Position numbers and translations under genes: made by a program
Notes under the pieces: generated by a model
What the model was told of the DNA's origin: nothing
Databases searched by the model: none
Seen by the model: only the letters and a program-made list of their open reading frames with translations
DNA from: G963662985 sp963662985
GTDB taxonomy: Bacteria; Chloroflexota; Anaerolineae; Anaerolineales; UBA11579
Length of the DNA stretch: 64,000 nt
Direction: 5' to 3'
NCBI GenBank assembly: GCA_963662985.1
Contig: OY760067.1
Span: 1,550,001 to 1,614,000, forward strand
Shown: in pieces, positions 52,451 to 61,886 of the stretch
How the letters are laid out: each line of letters opens with the position of its first letter
Numbering within the stretch: the stretch's first letter is position 1

Positions 52451-53902
52451 ATGAAACTTGATGGCATTTATTTGGTGGGACTTGGCCCGGGCAACCCGAA
52501 TCAATTGACTTTGGAGGCTTGGGAGATTTTGAATGCGGCAGATGAGATTTGGCTGCGAACAAAACAGCACCCGACGGTGGCAAGAATTCCAAAAAAGACA
52601 AAACTACATACTTTTGATGAACTCTATGAGACGGCTGAGTCTTTTTCGGCTGTTTATGAAAATATTACGGCTGAGGTGTTGCGATTAGCACAAGAGCGTA
52701 CTTATGTAGTGTATGCTGTGCCTGGGCATCCATTTGTGGCGGAAGAGGCAGCTGTGCGGATTGCTACTCAAGCTGTGGAGTTAGGATTGAAATGTACGGT
52801 GGTGGAAGGGTTGAGTTTTTTGGAGCCGACTTTCTCTGCTTTGAAGGTGGACCCGTTCCCTGAGATGATGATTACGGATGCGGTTACGTTACAGACGATG
52901 TATCATCCTTCTTTTCCGGCTGATCGACCAGCTTTGATTGGTCAGGTTTATTCTCAGCAAGTGGCAAGTGATTTGAAGTTGACTTTGATGGCGGCTTATC
53001 CGGATGAGTTCCCTGTGATGCTGGTGCATGGAGCAGGGACAAAGGATGAGAAGGTGGAGCCTTTGATGTTGTTTGAGATTGATCGCAGTGAGGAGATTGG
53101 GTTGTTGACGAGCTTATATTTACCTGCTTTGGGTGAAAATAACTCAATGGAGCATTTTCAAGACCTGATCGCTCATTTACGGGCACCAGAAGGGTGTCCT
53201 TGGGATCGAAAACAAGATCATCAAACATTGCGTAGGAATTTGTTAGAAGAAGCCTATGAGGTGCTGGAGGCTATTGATGAGGATAATGCAGATAAAATGC
53301 AGGAAGAATTGGGAGATTTGTTGCTGCAAATTGTGCTGCATGCGCAAATTGGGATGGAATATGGCGAGTTTGGGATGACGGATGTAATCTCAGGGATTTA
53401 TGAGAAACTTTATCGTCGGCACCCGCACGTGTTTGGAAATGCGGAAGAATCGGATGACCCGGATGAGGTGTTGGCGAATTGGGAAAAGATCAAGGCAGAA
53501 GAACGTAAGAATCAGCCTAAGAAAGAAAAAGGAATCTTGGACGGGGTTTCAAAGGCATTACCTGCGCTTTCATTAGCAGAAATTTATATGAATCGTGCTT
53601 CGCGAGTTGGGTTTAAATGGAGTGAGATGGGGCAAGTGGTTGCGAAGGTGGAAGAAGAATTTGAAGAGTTTGCAAATGCTAGCGATGTGACAAAACATGA
53701 GGAATTTGGAGATGTGCTGTTTGCGTTGACAAATTTGGCACGTTGGCATGAGATTGACCCGGAAGCAGCTTTGCGAGATGCGTGTAAAAAATTCTATGAT
53801 CGGTTCACTTTTTTGGAAGCAAAAGCACGTAAGGATGGAAAAGAGATGTCGGATCTTTCAATTGAAACGATGCTGGCTTTTTGGAATGAGGCAAAAAAGT
53901 AA
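52451..53902 (+). CDS. mazG: Tetrapyrrole methylase-MazG fusion (YabN-like) NTP pyrophosphohydrolase
   Basis: 483 residues, two parts. Residues 1 to about 220 form a SAM-dependent tetrapyrrole-methylase domain (V-G-L-G-P-G-N-P, V-Y-A-V-P-G-H-P). Residues about 235-483 are MazG with two repeats: G-C-P-W-D-R-K-Q and E-E-A-Y-E-V-L-E-A-I, where the Glu residues bind Mg, then E-E-L-G-D-L-L-L-Q, and a second E-E-F-E-E-F with E-E-F-G-D-V-L-F. MazG hydrolyses damaged or excess NTPs; what the methylase half does in such fusions is not settled. Same layout as YabN of Bacillus. Confidence 0.92.
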   Translation: MKLDGIYLVGLGPGNPNQLTLEAWEILNAADEIWLRTKQHPTVARIPKKTKLHTFDELYETAESFSAVYENITAEVLRLAQERTYVVYAVPGHPFVAEEAAVRIATQAVELGLKCTVVEGLSFLEPTFSALKVDPFPEMMITDAVTLQTMYHPSFPADRPALIGQVYSQQVASDLKLTLMAAYPDEFPVMLVHGAGTKDEKVEPLMLFEIDRSEEIGLLTSLYLPALGENNSMEHFQDLIAHLRAPEGCPWDRKQDHQTLRRNLLEEAYEVLEAIDEDNADKMQEELGDLLLQIVLHAQIGMEYGEFGMTDVISGIYEKLYRRHPHVFGNAEESDDPDEVLANWEKIKAEERKNQPKKEKGILDGVSKALPALSLAEIYMNRASRVGFKWSEMGQVVAKVEEEFEEFANASDVTKHEEFGDVLFALTNLARWHEIDPEAALRDACKKFYDRFTFLEAKARKDGKEMSDLSIETMLAFWNEAKK

Positions 53903-53925
53903 GCTGATTATTATTTTGATACATT

Positions 53926-53957
53926 AAAAAGGACTTCTTTTTAGAAGTCCTTTTTTT
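53926..53957. terminator. Bidirectional intrinsic terminator
   Basis: Thirteen-base arms AAAAAGGACTTCT (53926-53938) and AGAAGTCCTTTTT (53943-53955), T run after it and A run before it. It lies between mazG and the converging propeller protein gene. Confidence 0.9.
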
Positions 53958-53974
53958 GTTAAGTATTGGTTAGG

Positions 53975-56900
53975 TTAGGGGATGAAATGGGACATTGTGT
54001 TGGAGGTGGTGGTGACCCAAACACTGCCATCTGCCATGGGGAGAATGTTTTTGATGGAGTTGGCGGAGAGACCATCTTTGGTTGTATAGGCGTAGACTTT
54101 TCCATCTGCGATGGCATTGAGACCAAGAATGGTGCCGACCCACACGACGTTGTCATCTCCAGTGGCGAGGTTGGTGATTTGATAGTTGAGGAGACCTTCT
54201 TCGGTGGTGTAGGTGGTGAAGTTTTGACCGTCATAACTAATGAGACCTGCTTGGAAAGTGCCGAACCAGATGGTGCCATCTTGATCTACGGTGACGCTGG
54301 AGAGGGCATTGGTGCTGAGACCATTGCCTTGATGCAAGAATCGCCAGGTGCCATTTTCTAAGATAGATGCACCACCACCATTTGTGGTGACGACAGTGAT
54401 ACGATCATCGACATAAATATCAGTGATGGGGGCAGTAGGGATGCCATTGTTGTGATCATAAACTGCCCAGCCAAAGCCATTTTGACTGGCGACAAAGTTG
54501 TCTGTGGCGATCCAGGTGGTGTTTTTATCGGTGATGATAAATTCGGTATAGGTGCTGTTGGAATCAAACCATTGCTCTGGATAGTCTAGGGTGGTGGTTT
54601 GGGTGCTGGAGAGCATGGCAAGGTTTTTGTCGGTCATGAGCCAGATGCGATCGAGGCTGTCGACAGCAACTTGTTTGACGGTGCCATCGACGGAAGAGAG
54701 GCTGTTTTCGAGCCAAGCATCTTGAGGATCGATCTCGAAGAGTTGATTTTGGCTGAAGAGGACAAGGTCGTTTTGACCTTTGCGATCTAGATCGATATAA
54801 GCACGTACAGAGGGGCTATTGGCATTGGGATAGTTTACCCATTGACCACCACCTTGACGGATGAGGCCGAGATCTGTGGCGAACCAAAGCACACCATCGG
54901 TGGTTTGGGTGATGTCGGAAACAGCAATATCTTCGATGCTTTCTAAGATTGTGCCAGGGGTTGTTTCAGTTTCAGTTTGGATACCATCTTCTAATAGGTA
55001 AGCACCTTGATTTGTGCCGACCCAGAGGGTTTCTTGGGTTTGGGCACCTGCGCCAGTAGTGATGAGGAAGAGAGAAGAGATGGTGCCAAGGTCTTCGGTG
55101 AGACCTTGATAGACAGGAGTCCATGTGTCAGCAGCATAGCGCATGAGGCCTGCTGATGTGGCGATGAGTGGTGCTTGGTTGGTGTCTAAAACAATGGCAT
55201 TTATGTTGTCACTGAGAAGACCATCTTGAGTGGTGAAGAAGGTCCAAGTGGTGCCGTCGAAACGAGAGACACCGCCACCCCAATGACCAAGCCAGACTAC
55301 GTTGTTGCTATCGAGAGTGAGAGCGGTGATGTCTTTGATCATGGCGTTTTCAAAATCGCGATAGCTAATCCATTGGGTGCCATCGTATTGATAAAGTGTA
55401 TCTTCTAAAGCCATCCAGATTTTGCCTTTAGCATTGCTGGTAAGCAATGGGAAGCTGGCAGAAGGTGTAGTGAGATCAAATTGGATGGAATCGGGTAAAA
55501 GGACAGAGGTCCAGTTTTGACCGTCAAAGACCGCAAGAGCGTTGCCTTGGCTAATGACGTATGTTTTTCCGTATCCATCTTCCACAACGGCGTAAATGGT
55601 TTCGTTGACTAATCCGTTGTTGATGCGATAGGTTGTCCATGTGTTGTTTTGATATAGGCTGAGACCACGCGCTGTGGCCGCCCATAAGGTGTCATTTTTG
55701 CCAGCATATAGGCTGGTGACATCATCGTCTACGAGACCATTAGATTTTGTTTCAGTGTTATAGGCAAGGGTTGGCAAGGTAGGAAGAGTGCGATGGGTGG
55801 TTGTGTTGGTGGTGGAATTGCGCGAGGTCATGAGTCCAATGTTGAGAGAGAGTTGATTTTGTTGATCTTCTCCAAGATATAGTATGGCAGATTCATTGGT
55901 GAGTGGATCGATGATGTTTTCATTGCCGGTGGGACTACTATACATGGCGTTGGGAATGTTGGCGGCGAGGTAATAGTAGCCTGCTTCGGGTTGGGAGAAG
56001 AGATAATGTCCGTTTTTGTCACTTTTGGTGACGGAAACAATGTTGCCTTGGTTGTCTACGAGTTGAAGATCAAGGTTGGCAAAGGCAGATTCACCGGGGT
56101 CTTGAACGCCATCCATAGAGATGTCGTTCCAAGCTGTGCCACCGATGATGGCGTTGGGATAGGTTGTGAATTGTTCAAAGACGGTTTCGTCTAGCTGCAT
56201 CCAAGTGCGGAGAGCGTTTTCTTGGATGGGTTGAACAGCTCCGGGTGTTTGGGCTGATTGGATGACATAGGCCATGCCACTGCCGATGTTGGAGTTGGTG
56301 GCACCAACTTTGACAGAACAATTGCCAGTGAAACAATCTACTTCGCCAAATTTTAGGCTGGGATCTATGAGGAAGAGGACGGTGCCTTGTTTTACATTAA
56401 TGTTTGCCACAGAAGATTCGATGTTGAGATCGGTGCCTGCGTTTTGGATATAGAGTTGACCAGTGATGAGTTCAAGAGAGATAGATTCTTCGGTGTTATC
56501 AAGAATGTTGAGTGTGGTTTCATCTGAGAGGAGGATGTTGGTGTTGTCATTGAAAAGAAGCTCAATTGAGGCATCCATGGTGGTTTGAATTTGTCCGTTC
56601 ATGATGACAGGTTGGACGGTGTTAAGTGGCTGCCATTCTTTAGTATCATCGATGCGAGTGTTGACCTGACCTGCCATGTTATTGAGAGTGACAGGTTTGG
56701 AGGTGATGACGGTGGGAGTGGGAGCAGGGAGAAGATCAACACCATTTTGGCCGGTTTGATCTTGTTGATCGGTTTGTTCTTCTACTGCAAGGTCGAATGG
56801 GATGTAGGGGCGGATGTTTTTATCATAAAAGGGTTTGATGTTAGCTTCGTAGAAGGGGGTGACATATTGCGCCATGAGGGGGTCGATATAGGGATCTAGT

Positions 56901-58141
56901 TTGCCGGGGAGATAGAGGAATTGATAGACGCCGATGATGGCGACGATCCAGATCATGGTGAAAACACGGCGACGTAGTTTTTTGTTTTGTTTTTTATCGT
57001 TTTTGTTTTTGTCTTTATTTTTCTTCTTTTTCTTTTTATTGTCTTCTTGAGTGAGTTCTTCGCGAATGTCTGGTTCTATTGTTGCTTCTGGTTCAGGTTG
57101 TGTAATGGCAGGCTCTGGCTCGTCTAATGGCTCGTCTTCATAATCAAGGAAGATGGCTGAAGGAGGGGCTTTTTCTTCTTTTTCTTTCTTTTTTTCAATA
57201 GAAGAGAGGTTGGGTACTTCTTCAGAAGGAAATAATTCGTCAGTGTCATCGGTATAGCCTAACAGGGCACTTTCGAGATTGATGTCATCAAAATTTAGGT
57301 CGTCTTGGCTATCAAGATCAAACTCTTTTTCTTTTTTGGTTTGATAGTCATCTTCAGAGAGGAAGTTAATATTGAGATCGAATGGATCTGTCAAATCTTC
57401 TTCTTCTGAATCAAATTCATCTAGGTTGAGTTCACCTGTGGCATCTTTGACCAAAGCTTCAAAGTCTATTTCAGGAATATCAAATCCGCCTAAATCACTG
57501 TCATCAGACATTCCTTCTAGGGCAGCAAAGATATCTTCTTCATTTGCTGGTTCTAATTCTTGATGATCTTGTGTTTTGGGAGAGGAATAGGGGCTGGTGA
57601 CTTCGTCTAGGATGCCTGTGCCATCGCTGGCGAAGAAAGAAGGAAGGTCACTGGTGTCTCCGCGTTGTTCAAAAAGAGAGTCACCTGAGGTGGAATCTTG
57701 ATCATTAAAGATGTTGTTGAGCGGGTCAGTGGCTCCCAGGGCGGCAAAAGGATCGGTGTCGTCTTCAATTTGGTCTGATCCATAGGTATTCCCGTAAGGA
57801 TTGAGCTCATTGGTGTTTTCTCTAAGTTCATCTACCAAAGATGAAAATTCATTTTCTTGTTCTGGAGCTTGTGAGGCGGCTTGTGCTTCTTCAGCGGCAT
57901 GAATACGGTCTTTTAATTGGATGAGCAGATGAGCTCCGTTGATGCTGGAGGGGTTGATCTTGAGGAAGCGTTGGAGAATTTCTATTTTTTCTTGATCAGA
58001 TTCAAACGTGGTGACAAAAACTAACCAAGCTTGTTCGTTAGTAGGATCATCTTTGATGATGGGAACGAGAATTGTGCGAGCTTCGTTAATTTTCCCATTT
58101 TTAAGCGCCAAAATGGCTTGTCGAATTGCATTCTGATTCAT
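53975..58141 (-). CDS. Single-pass surface protein: TPR-like, FecR-like, SdrD B-like and beta-propeller domains
   Basis: 1388 residues from ATG at 58141, chosen for GGAG six bases upstream; an ATG at 58153 adds four residues. Parts in order: helical TPR-like 1-80; long acidic disordered linker to about 355; Lys-rich stretch and one membrane helix near 390-412; FecR-like beta domain about 480-625; SdrD B-like domain about 664-780 (G-T-A-W-N-D-I-S-M-D-G-V-Q-D-P-G-E); then ~600 residues of Reg_prop-type blades (L-W-x-A-T-x-x-G-L-x-x-Y, D-G-T-x-W-T), enough for two propellers. No kinase, GGDEF or HTH output is present. By charge, the N-terminus should be inside and the propellers outside. A sensor or adhesion role is inferred. 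Confidence 0.8.
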   Translation of the reverse strand: MNQNAIRQAILALKNGKINEARTILVPIIKDDPTNEQAWLVFVTTFESDQEKIEILQRFLKINPSSINGAHLLIQLKDRIHAAEEAQAASQAPEQENEFSSLVDELRENTNELNPYGNTYGSDQIEDDTDPFAALGATDPLNNIFNDQDSTSGDSLFEQRGDTSDLPSFFASDGTGILDEVTSPYSSPKTQDHQELEPANEEDIFAALEGMSDDSDLGGFDIPEIDFEALVKDATGELNLDEFDSEEEDLTDPFDLNINFLSEDDYQTKKEKEFDLDSQDDLNFDDINLESALLGYTDDTDELFPSEEVPNLSSIEKKKEKEEKAPPSAIFLDYEDEPLDEPEPAITQPEPEATIEPDIREELTQEDNKKKKKKNKDKNKNDKKQNKKLRRRVFTMIWIVAIIGVYQFLYLPGKLDPYIDPLMAQYVTPFYEANIKPFYDKNIRPYIPFDLAVEEQTDQQDQTGQNGVDLLPAPTPTVITSKPVTLNNMAGQVNTRIDDTKEWQPLNTVQPVIMNGQIQTTMDASIELLFNDNTNILLSDETTLNILDNTEESISLELITGQLYIQNAGTDLNIESSVANINVKQGTVLFLIDPSLKFGEVDCFTGNCSVKVGATNSNIGSGMAYVIQSAQTPGAVQPIQENALRTWMQLDETVFEQFTTYPNAIIGGTAWNDISMDGVQDPGESAFANLDLQLVDNQGNIVSVTKSDKNGHYLFSQPEAGYYYLAANIPNAMYSSPTGNENIIDPLTNESAILYLGEDQQNQLSLNIGLMTSRNSTTNTTTHRTLPTLPTLAYNTETKSNGLVDDDVTSLYAGKNDTLWAATARGLSLYQNNTWTTYRINNGLVNETIYAVVEDGYGKTYVISQGNALAVFDGQNWTSVLLPDSIQFDLTTPSASFPLLTSNAKGKIWMALEDTLYQYDGTQWISYRDFENAMIKDITALTLDSNNVVWLGHWGGGVSRFDGTTWTFFTTQDGLLSDNINAIVLDTNQAPLIATSAGLMRYAADTWTPVYQGLTEDLGTISSLFLITTGAGAQTQETLWVGTNQGAYLLEDGIQTETETTPGTILESIEDIAVSDITQTTDGVLWFATDLGLIRQGGGQWVNYPNANSPSVRAYIDLDRKGQNDLVLFSQNQLFEIDPQDAWLENSLSSVDGTVKQVAVDSLDRIWLMTDKNLAMLSSTQTTTLDYPEQWFDSNSTYTEFIITDKNTTWIATDNFVASQNGFGWAVYDHNNGIPTAPITDIYVDDRITVVTTNGGGASILENGTWRFLHQGNGLSTNALSSVTVDQDGTIWFGTFQAGLISYDGQNFTTYTTEEGLLNYQITNLATGDDNVVWVGTILGLNAIADGKVYAYTTKDGLSANSIKNILPMADGSVWVTTTSNTMSHFIP

Positions 58142-58228
58142 AAGTGGCTCCATCCATTAAAAGGTATCCTTATTATATCAAAAAGAGTTTTCTAGGCGTG
58201 AATTAATCCCTAAATCTTGTTTCTATTG

Positions 58229-58234
58229 TATAAT
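58229..58234 (+). promoter_or_regulatory. -10 box of recA
   Basis: A perfect TATAAT 50 bases before the recA ATG; the -35 position (58206-58211) is far from consensus. No GAAC-N4-GTTC or E. coli-type LexA box was seen between 58142 and 58284, so SOS control of recA is not evident. Confidence 0.45.
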
Positions 58235-58284
58235 TATGACTATACATTATAGGCAAGTTTAATGCCAACCAACTAGGAACAATC

Positions 58285-59313
58285 ATGTCTGATCAAAAAA
58301 ATAAAGCACTCAATAATGCAGTAGACGACATTACAAAGCGATTTGGTGATGGCGCGATTATGCGTTTGGGTGAAGCACATCATATGCAGATCGAAGCTAT
58401 TCCAACTGGATGTATTTCTTTGGATCTCGCATTGGGTGTGGGTGGTGTTCCTCGTGGACGTGTCATCGAAATTTATGGCCCTGAATCATCTGGGAAGACA
58501 ACAATCTGCCAACATATTGTGGCAGAGGCGCAAAAAATGGGTGGCACTTGTGCATTCATTGATATGGAGCACGCTTTAGATCCCTCTTATGCTGCTGTTT
58601 GCGGTGTGGACATTGAAGAGTTATTAATCTCACAGCCTGACACAGGGGAACAGGCTTTGGAAATTGCAGAAACATTGGTGCGATCTGGCGCAGTTGATTT
58701 GGTTGTGATTGACTCTGTGGCAGCATTAGTGCCCAGAAAAGAAATTGAAGGGGATATGGGGGATTCAACAATGGGGATTCAAGCACGTTTGATGTCTCAA
58801 GCGTTGCGAAAGCTCTCTGGGGTGATTAAACAAACTAACACAGCAGTGGTTTTTACGAACCAACTTCGTCAGAAGATTGGTGTGATGTTTGGAAACCCAG
58901 AAACAACCACTGGTGGGAATGCCTTAAAATTCTATGCATCAATCCGAATGGATGTGCGTAGGATTCAATCAATCAAACAGGGAACTGAGATCATCGGCAA
59001 CCGAACGCGCGTGCGTGTGGTGAAGAATAAGGTAGCACCCCCATTCAAATCTGCAGAATTTGACATAATGTATAACGAAGGAATCTCTAAGGTCGGCGAC
59101 TTGTTGGACCTTGGGGTTGAGCTGGAAATCATCACTAAACGAGGATCATTTTATTCGTATGGTGAACAAAGATTAGGCCAAGGACGCGAAAACACTAAAG
59201 AGTTCTTGAGCGAAAACCCACAGCTGGTTGACGAAATCGAAGGATTAATTCGAGAGAGTGCGTTTGCAAAAGCAGCGGATGATGATGAATCTCCCGCTGA
59301 AGATTTGGAATAG
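58285..59313 (+). CDS. recA: Recombinase RecA
   Basis: 342 residues: Walker A G-P-E-S-S-G-K-T-T, F-I-D-M-E-H-A-L-D-P, Walker B V-D-L-V-V-I-D-S-V-A-A-L, the L1/L2 DNA-binding loops (M-G-D-S-T-M-G and the F-G-N-P-E-T-T-T-G-G-N-A-L region) and an acidic C-terminus. It catalyses strand exchange and LexA cleavage. recX and rny follow on the same strand after a 313-base gap. Confidence 0.98.
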   Translation: MSDQKNKALNNAVDDITKRFGDGAIMRLGEAHHMQIEAIPTGCISLDLALGVGGVPRGRVIEIYGPESSGKTTICQHIVAEAQKMGGTCAFIDMEHALDPSYAAVCGVDIEELLISQPDTGEQALEIAETLVRSGAVDLVVIDSVAALVPRKEIEGDMGDSTMGIQARLMSQALRKLSGVIKQTNTAVVFTNQLRQKIGVMFGNPETTTGGNALKFYASIRMDVRRIQSIKQGTEIIGNRTRVRVVKNKVAPPFKSAEFDIMYNEGISKVGDLLDLGVELEIITKRGSFYSYGEQRLGQGRENTKEFLSENPQLVDEIEGLIRESAFAKAADDDESPAEDLE

Positions 59314-59355
59314 CACAAGTCCCAGCTCCGCAATAAACGTTTTGCGGTTATGAAA

Positions 59356-59393
59356 AAAATTGCTTGATGAAAATCAGGGATTGAAGCAATTTT
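59356..59393 (+). other. Inverted repeat downstream of recA
   Basis: Perfect 10-base arms AAAATTGCTT (59356-59365) and AAGCAATTTT (59384-59393) around an 18-base loop. A second, shorter hairpin (CCGCAA/TTGCGG) lies just before it at about 59326-59346. Both could be weak terminators or mRNA-end structures for recA; T runs are short. The rest of 59394-59517 shows nothing recognisable. Confidence 0.4.
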
Positions 59394-59517
59394 AGACAGA
59401 ATACGAAACAGAAGCTTGCTTCTGCATGGACATATTAACTTTTGAAAATTGGCAAATTTGGATTTTGATGGTGAGCACTATCAAGTCCATTTTGCGAATT
59501 TAAAGAACTTAACGCAA

Positions 59518-59536
59518 TATAATTGGAATTCCAATT
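59518..59536 (+). promoter_or_regulatory. Promoter -10 box overlapping a 16-bp palindrome
   Basis: TATAAT at 59518-59523 overlaps a perfect 16-base palindrome AATTGGAATTCCAATT (59521-59536), which would cover the start point. No good -35 at normal spacing. It looks like a repressible promoter for the leader and recX that follow. Confidence 0.45.
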
Positions 59537-59564
59537 CCATTTACGTATTCAACGTACAGATCAT

Positions 59565-59614
59565 AACCGTGAAGCTGTGACTTATTTAGTCAAAGTGTTC
59601 ACGGTTTGTTTTTT
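59565..59614 (+). terminator. Terminator-like hairpin in the recX leader
   Basis: Outer arms AACCGTGAA (59565-59573) and TTCACGGTT (59598-59606) enclose an inner stem TGACT/AGTCA (59578-59592, 5-base loop). TG and six T follow. It sits between a predicted promoter at 59518 and the recX ATG at 59627, so it could end a ~90-base small RNA or act as an attenuator of recX-rny. Confidence 0.6.
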
Positions 59615-59626
59615 AACAATTGATTT

Positions 59627-60262
59627 ATGGAAAAGAAAATTACGGCACTTACACTACAGAAACAAAATCGAGATCGGGTCAATGTTTTTTTGAATGATGA
59701 ATTTGCCTTCGGTCTTTCAAAGTATGTGGCGGCTTGGCTGAAGGTGGGGCAGGTTTTGGGCGAGGAAAAGATCGCTCAACTGTTGGCTGATGATGAAATT
59801 GAGGTTTCTTATCAGCGCGCATTGAAATTCCTTGCGCATAGAATTCGTTCCAAGCAAGAAGTGGTGCAACGATTACGAAAATACCAGACACCAGCGGATG
59901 TGGTTGAGGTGGTGCTTTCTCGACTTGAAGAGAAGGAATATCTCAATGATGAAGCATTTGCTCGGGCTTGGGTAGAGAATCGGATTGAGTTTCGTCCAAG
60001 GAGCACATATCTGCTGAGACAAGAGCTACGCCAAAAGGGTGTGGAAGATGTGGTGATTGATGTGGTGCTAGAGACTTTGGACGATGAAACTCTGGCACAA
60101 AGTGCTGCAGAGAAATATCTTCGCAAAATTGAAAACATGGATGATGAACAAAAATTTCGCGAAAAATTATATGGACATTTAGCTCGAAAGGGCTTTACGT
60201 ATGCAACAGTTGCTGATATTTTGACAAGTGAATGGCAGAAGTTGCATGATGAAATTGAATAA
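59627..60262 (+). CDS. recX: Regulatory protein RecX
   Basis: 211 residues made of three-helix repeats: A-L-K-F-L-A-H-R-I-R-S-K-Q-E-V near 65, then L-E-E-K-E-Y-L-N-D-E-A-F-A-R-A-W-V-E near 105 (the family's most conserved segment) and R-Q-E-L-R-Q-K-G-V. The N-terminal extension (F-L-N-D-E-F-A-F-G-L) is common in longer RecX proteins. It binds RecA filaments and limits their activity. It is followed after 33 bases by rny. Confidence 0.92.
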   Translation: MEKKITALTLQKQNRDRVNVFLNDEFAFGLSKYVAAWLKVGQVLGEEKIAQLLADDEIEVSYQRALKFLAHRIRSKQEVVQRLRKYQTPADVVEVVLSRLEEKEYLNDEAFARAWVENRIEFRPRSTYLLRQELRQKGVEDVVIDVVLETLDDETLAQSAAEKYLRKIENMDDEQKFREKLYGHLARKGFTYATVADILTSEWQKLHDEIE

Positions 60263-60295
60263 ATGAACTGAAAAAATAAATTTGGAGAACTGAAC

Positions 60296-61819
60296 ATGGA
60301 GAATCAACTACTCATAATTGCAGGAGCTGCACTACTTGGTTTAGTGCTGGGCTTCCTCATTAAATTAATTCAAGTTCGTTTGTCCATCCGCACGGTTAAA
60401 GATGAGGCGGACAGAATTATTGGTGTTGCGCGTGAAAATGCACGTGAATTGGAAATTCAAGCTAAAGACAAGGCTTTGAAGATCACCACTGAAGTAGATG
60501 CTGAAATTTCCAAACGTCGAAATGAATTGAATCGTGAAGATGAGCGATTGCAAAGACGACGCAATGATCTGGACAACCGAACCGATAAGTTGGAACAAAG
60601 AGAACAACGTTTGAATAAGCGTCAAAGTCAGATGGATCGAAAACAGAATGATGTGAATAAGATCCATGAGGATGCGATGGAGAAGTTGCAAAATATTTCT
60701 CAATTGACGATTGATGAAGCACGCGCTGTTTTGTTGGAAGAAGTTGAAAAAGATTCACGAAATGATATGGCGAGAATTATTCGACAAATTGAGACTGAGG
60801 CACGTGAAGAAGGTGAAAAGAAGGCGCGTAAGTTGATTGCTTTGGCGATTCAACGAGTGGCTTCGGAGCATGTATCTGAAATTACCACTTCTGTGGTGGC
60901 TTTGCCGAATGATGAAATGAAGGGACGCATTATTGGTCGTTCAGGACGTAATATTCGTTCCTTTGAACAATCTGCTGGGGTGGACATTATTGTGGATGAT
61001 ACCCCTGAAGCAGTGACTGTTTCTGGGTTTGACCCAGTGCGTCGTGAAATTGCACGCCGATCTTTGGAAAAATTGATTTTAGACGGGCGTATTCACCCGG
61101 CTAGCATTGAGAAGATGGTGCAAAAGGAAACACGAGAAGTTGAAAAGGCGATCCTTGAGGCTGGTGAAGAAGCTGCATTTGATGCTGGGATCCCCAATTT
61201 GCATCGAGAAGTGGTGCGGATGATGGGCCGTTTGAAATTCCGTACTTCTTATGGACAGAACCAATTGGCACACGCTGTGGAAACAGCAAAAATCGCTGCG
61301 GTGATTGCTGCTGAATTGGGCGCTGATGTGGAAGTTGCGAAGGGTGGCGGTTTCTTGCATGATATTGGCAAGGCGATGGACCATAACTTGGAAGGTACAC
61401 ATGCAGCAATTGGCGCTGAATTTTTGAAGCGCTATCGTGTGAATGAAGATGTGATCAATGCGGTTGCTTCTCATCACCATGAGACTGAACAAGCTTCAGT
61501 GGAAGCGGTGATTGTGGAAGCGGCTGACGCGATCTCTGGTGCTCGACCTGGGGCACGTCGAGAAAGTTTGGATCAATATGTGAAGCGTATTCGATCTTTG
61601 GAAGAAATTGCAAATTCTTATGAAGGTGTGAGTCAAACTTATGCTTTGCAAGCAGGACGTGAAGTTCGTATTATTGTGAAGCCAGAAGATGTGGATGATT
61701 ATCAAGCCTCTAAGATCGCTCGCGATGTGGCACGCCAGATTGAAGAGACAATGCAATATCCGGGTCAAATTAAGGTGACTGTTTTGCGTGAGACGAGAGT
61801 TTCTGAATTTGCGAAATAG
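60296..61819 (+). CDS. rny: Ribonuclease Y
   Basis: 507 residues: an N-terminal membrane anchor (about 5-25), a long charged coiled coil (about 35-190), a KH domain with G-R-I-I-G-R-S-G-R-N-I-R (about 205-265) and an HD domain with F-L-H-D-I-G-K-A and S-H-H-H-E (about 325-430). This is the endonuclease that starts mRNA decay in many Gram-positive-type bacteria. Tight spacing after recX suggests co-transcription. GGAG lies before the ATG. Confidence 0.96.
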   Translation: MENQLLIIAGAALLGLVLGFLIKLIQVRLSIRTVKDEADRIIGVARENARELEIQAKDKALKITTEVDAEISKRRNELNREDERLQRRRNDLDNRTDKLEQREQRLNKRQSQMDRKQNDVNKIHEDAMEKLQNISQLTIDEARAVLLEEVEKDSRNDMARIIRQIETEAREEGEKKARKLIALAIQRVASEHVSEITTSVVALPNDEMKGRIIGRSGRNIRSFEQSAGVDIIVDDTPEAVTVSGFDPVRREIARRSLEKLILDGRIHPASIEKMVQKETREVEKAILEAGEEAAFDAGIPNLHREVVRMMGRLKFRTSYGQNQLAHAVETAKIAAVIAAELGADVEVAKGGGFLHDIGKAMDHNLEGTHAAIGAEFLKRYRVNEDVINAVASHHHETEQASVEAVIVEAADAISGARPGARRESLDQYVKRIRSLEEIANSYEGVSQTYALQAGREVRIIVKPEDVDDYQASKIARDVARQIEETMQYPGQIKVTVLRETRVSEFAK

Positions 61820-61841
61820 ACGCTGATTAAATTTAGGAAAT

Positions 61842-61875
61842 AAAAAAGCTGTCCTTCATAGGACAGCTTTTTTTA
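61842..61875. terminator. Bidirectional intrinsic terminator
   Basis: Thirteen-base arms AAAAAAGCTGTCC (61842-61854) and GGACAGCTTTTTT (61861-61873) with a 6-base loop, separating rny from the converging small gene. Confidence 0.9.
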
Positions 61876-61886
61876 TTGCATTTTGA

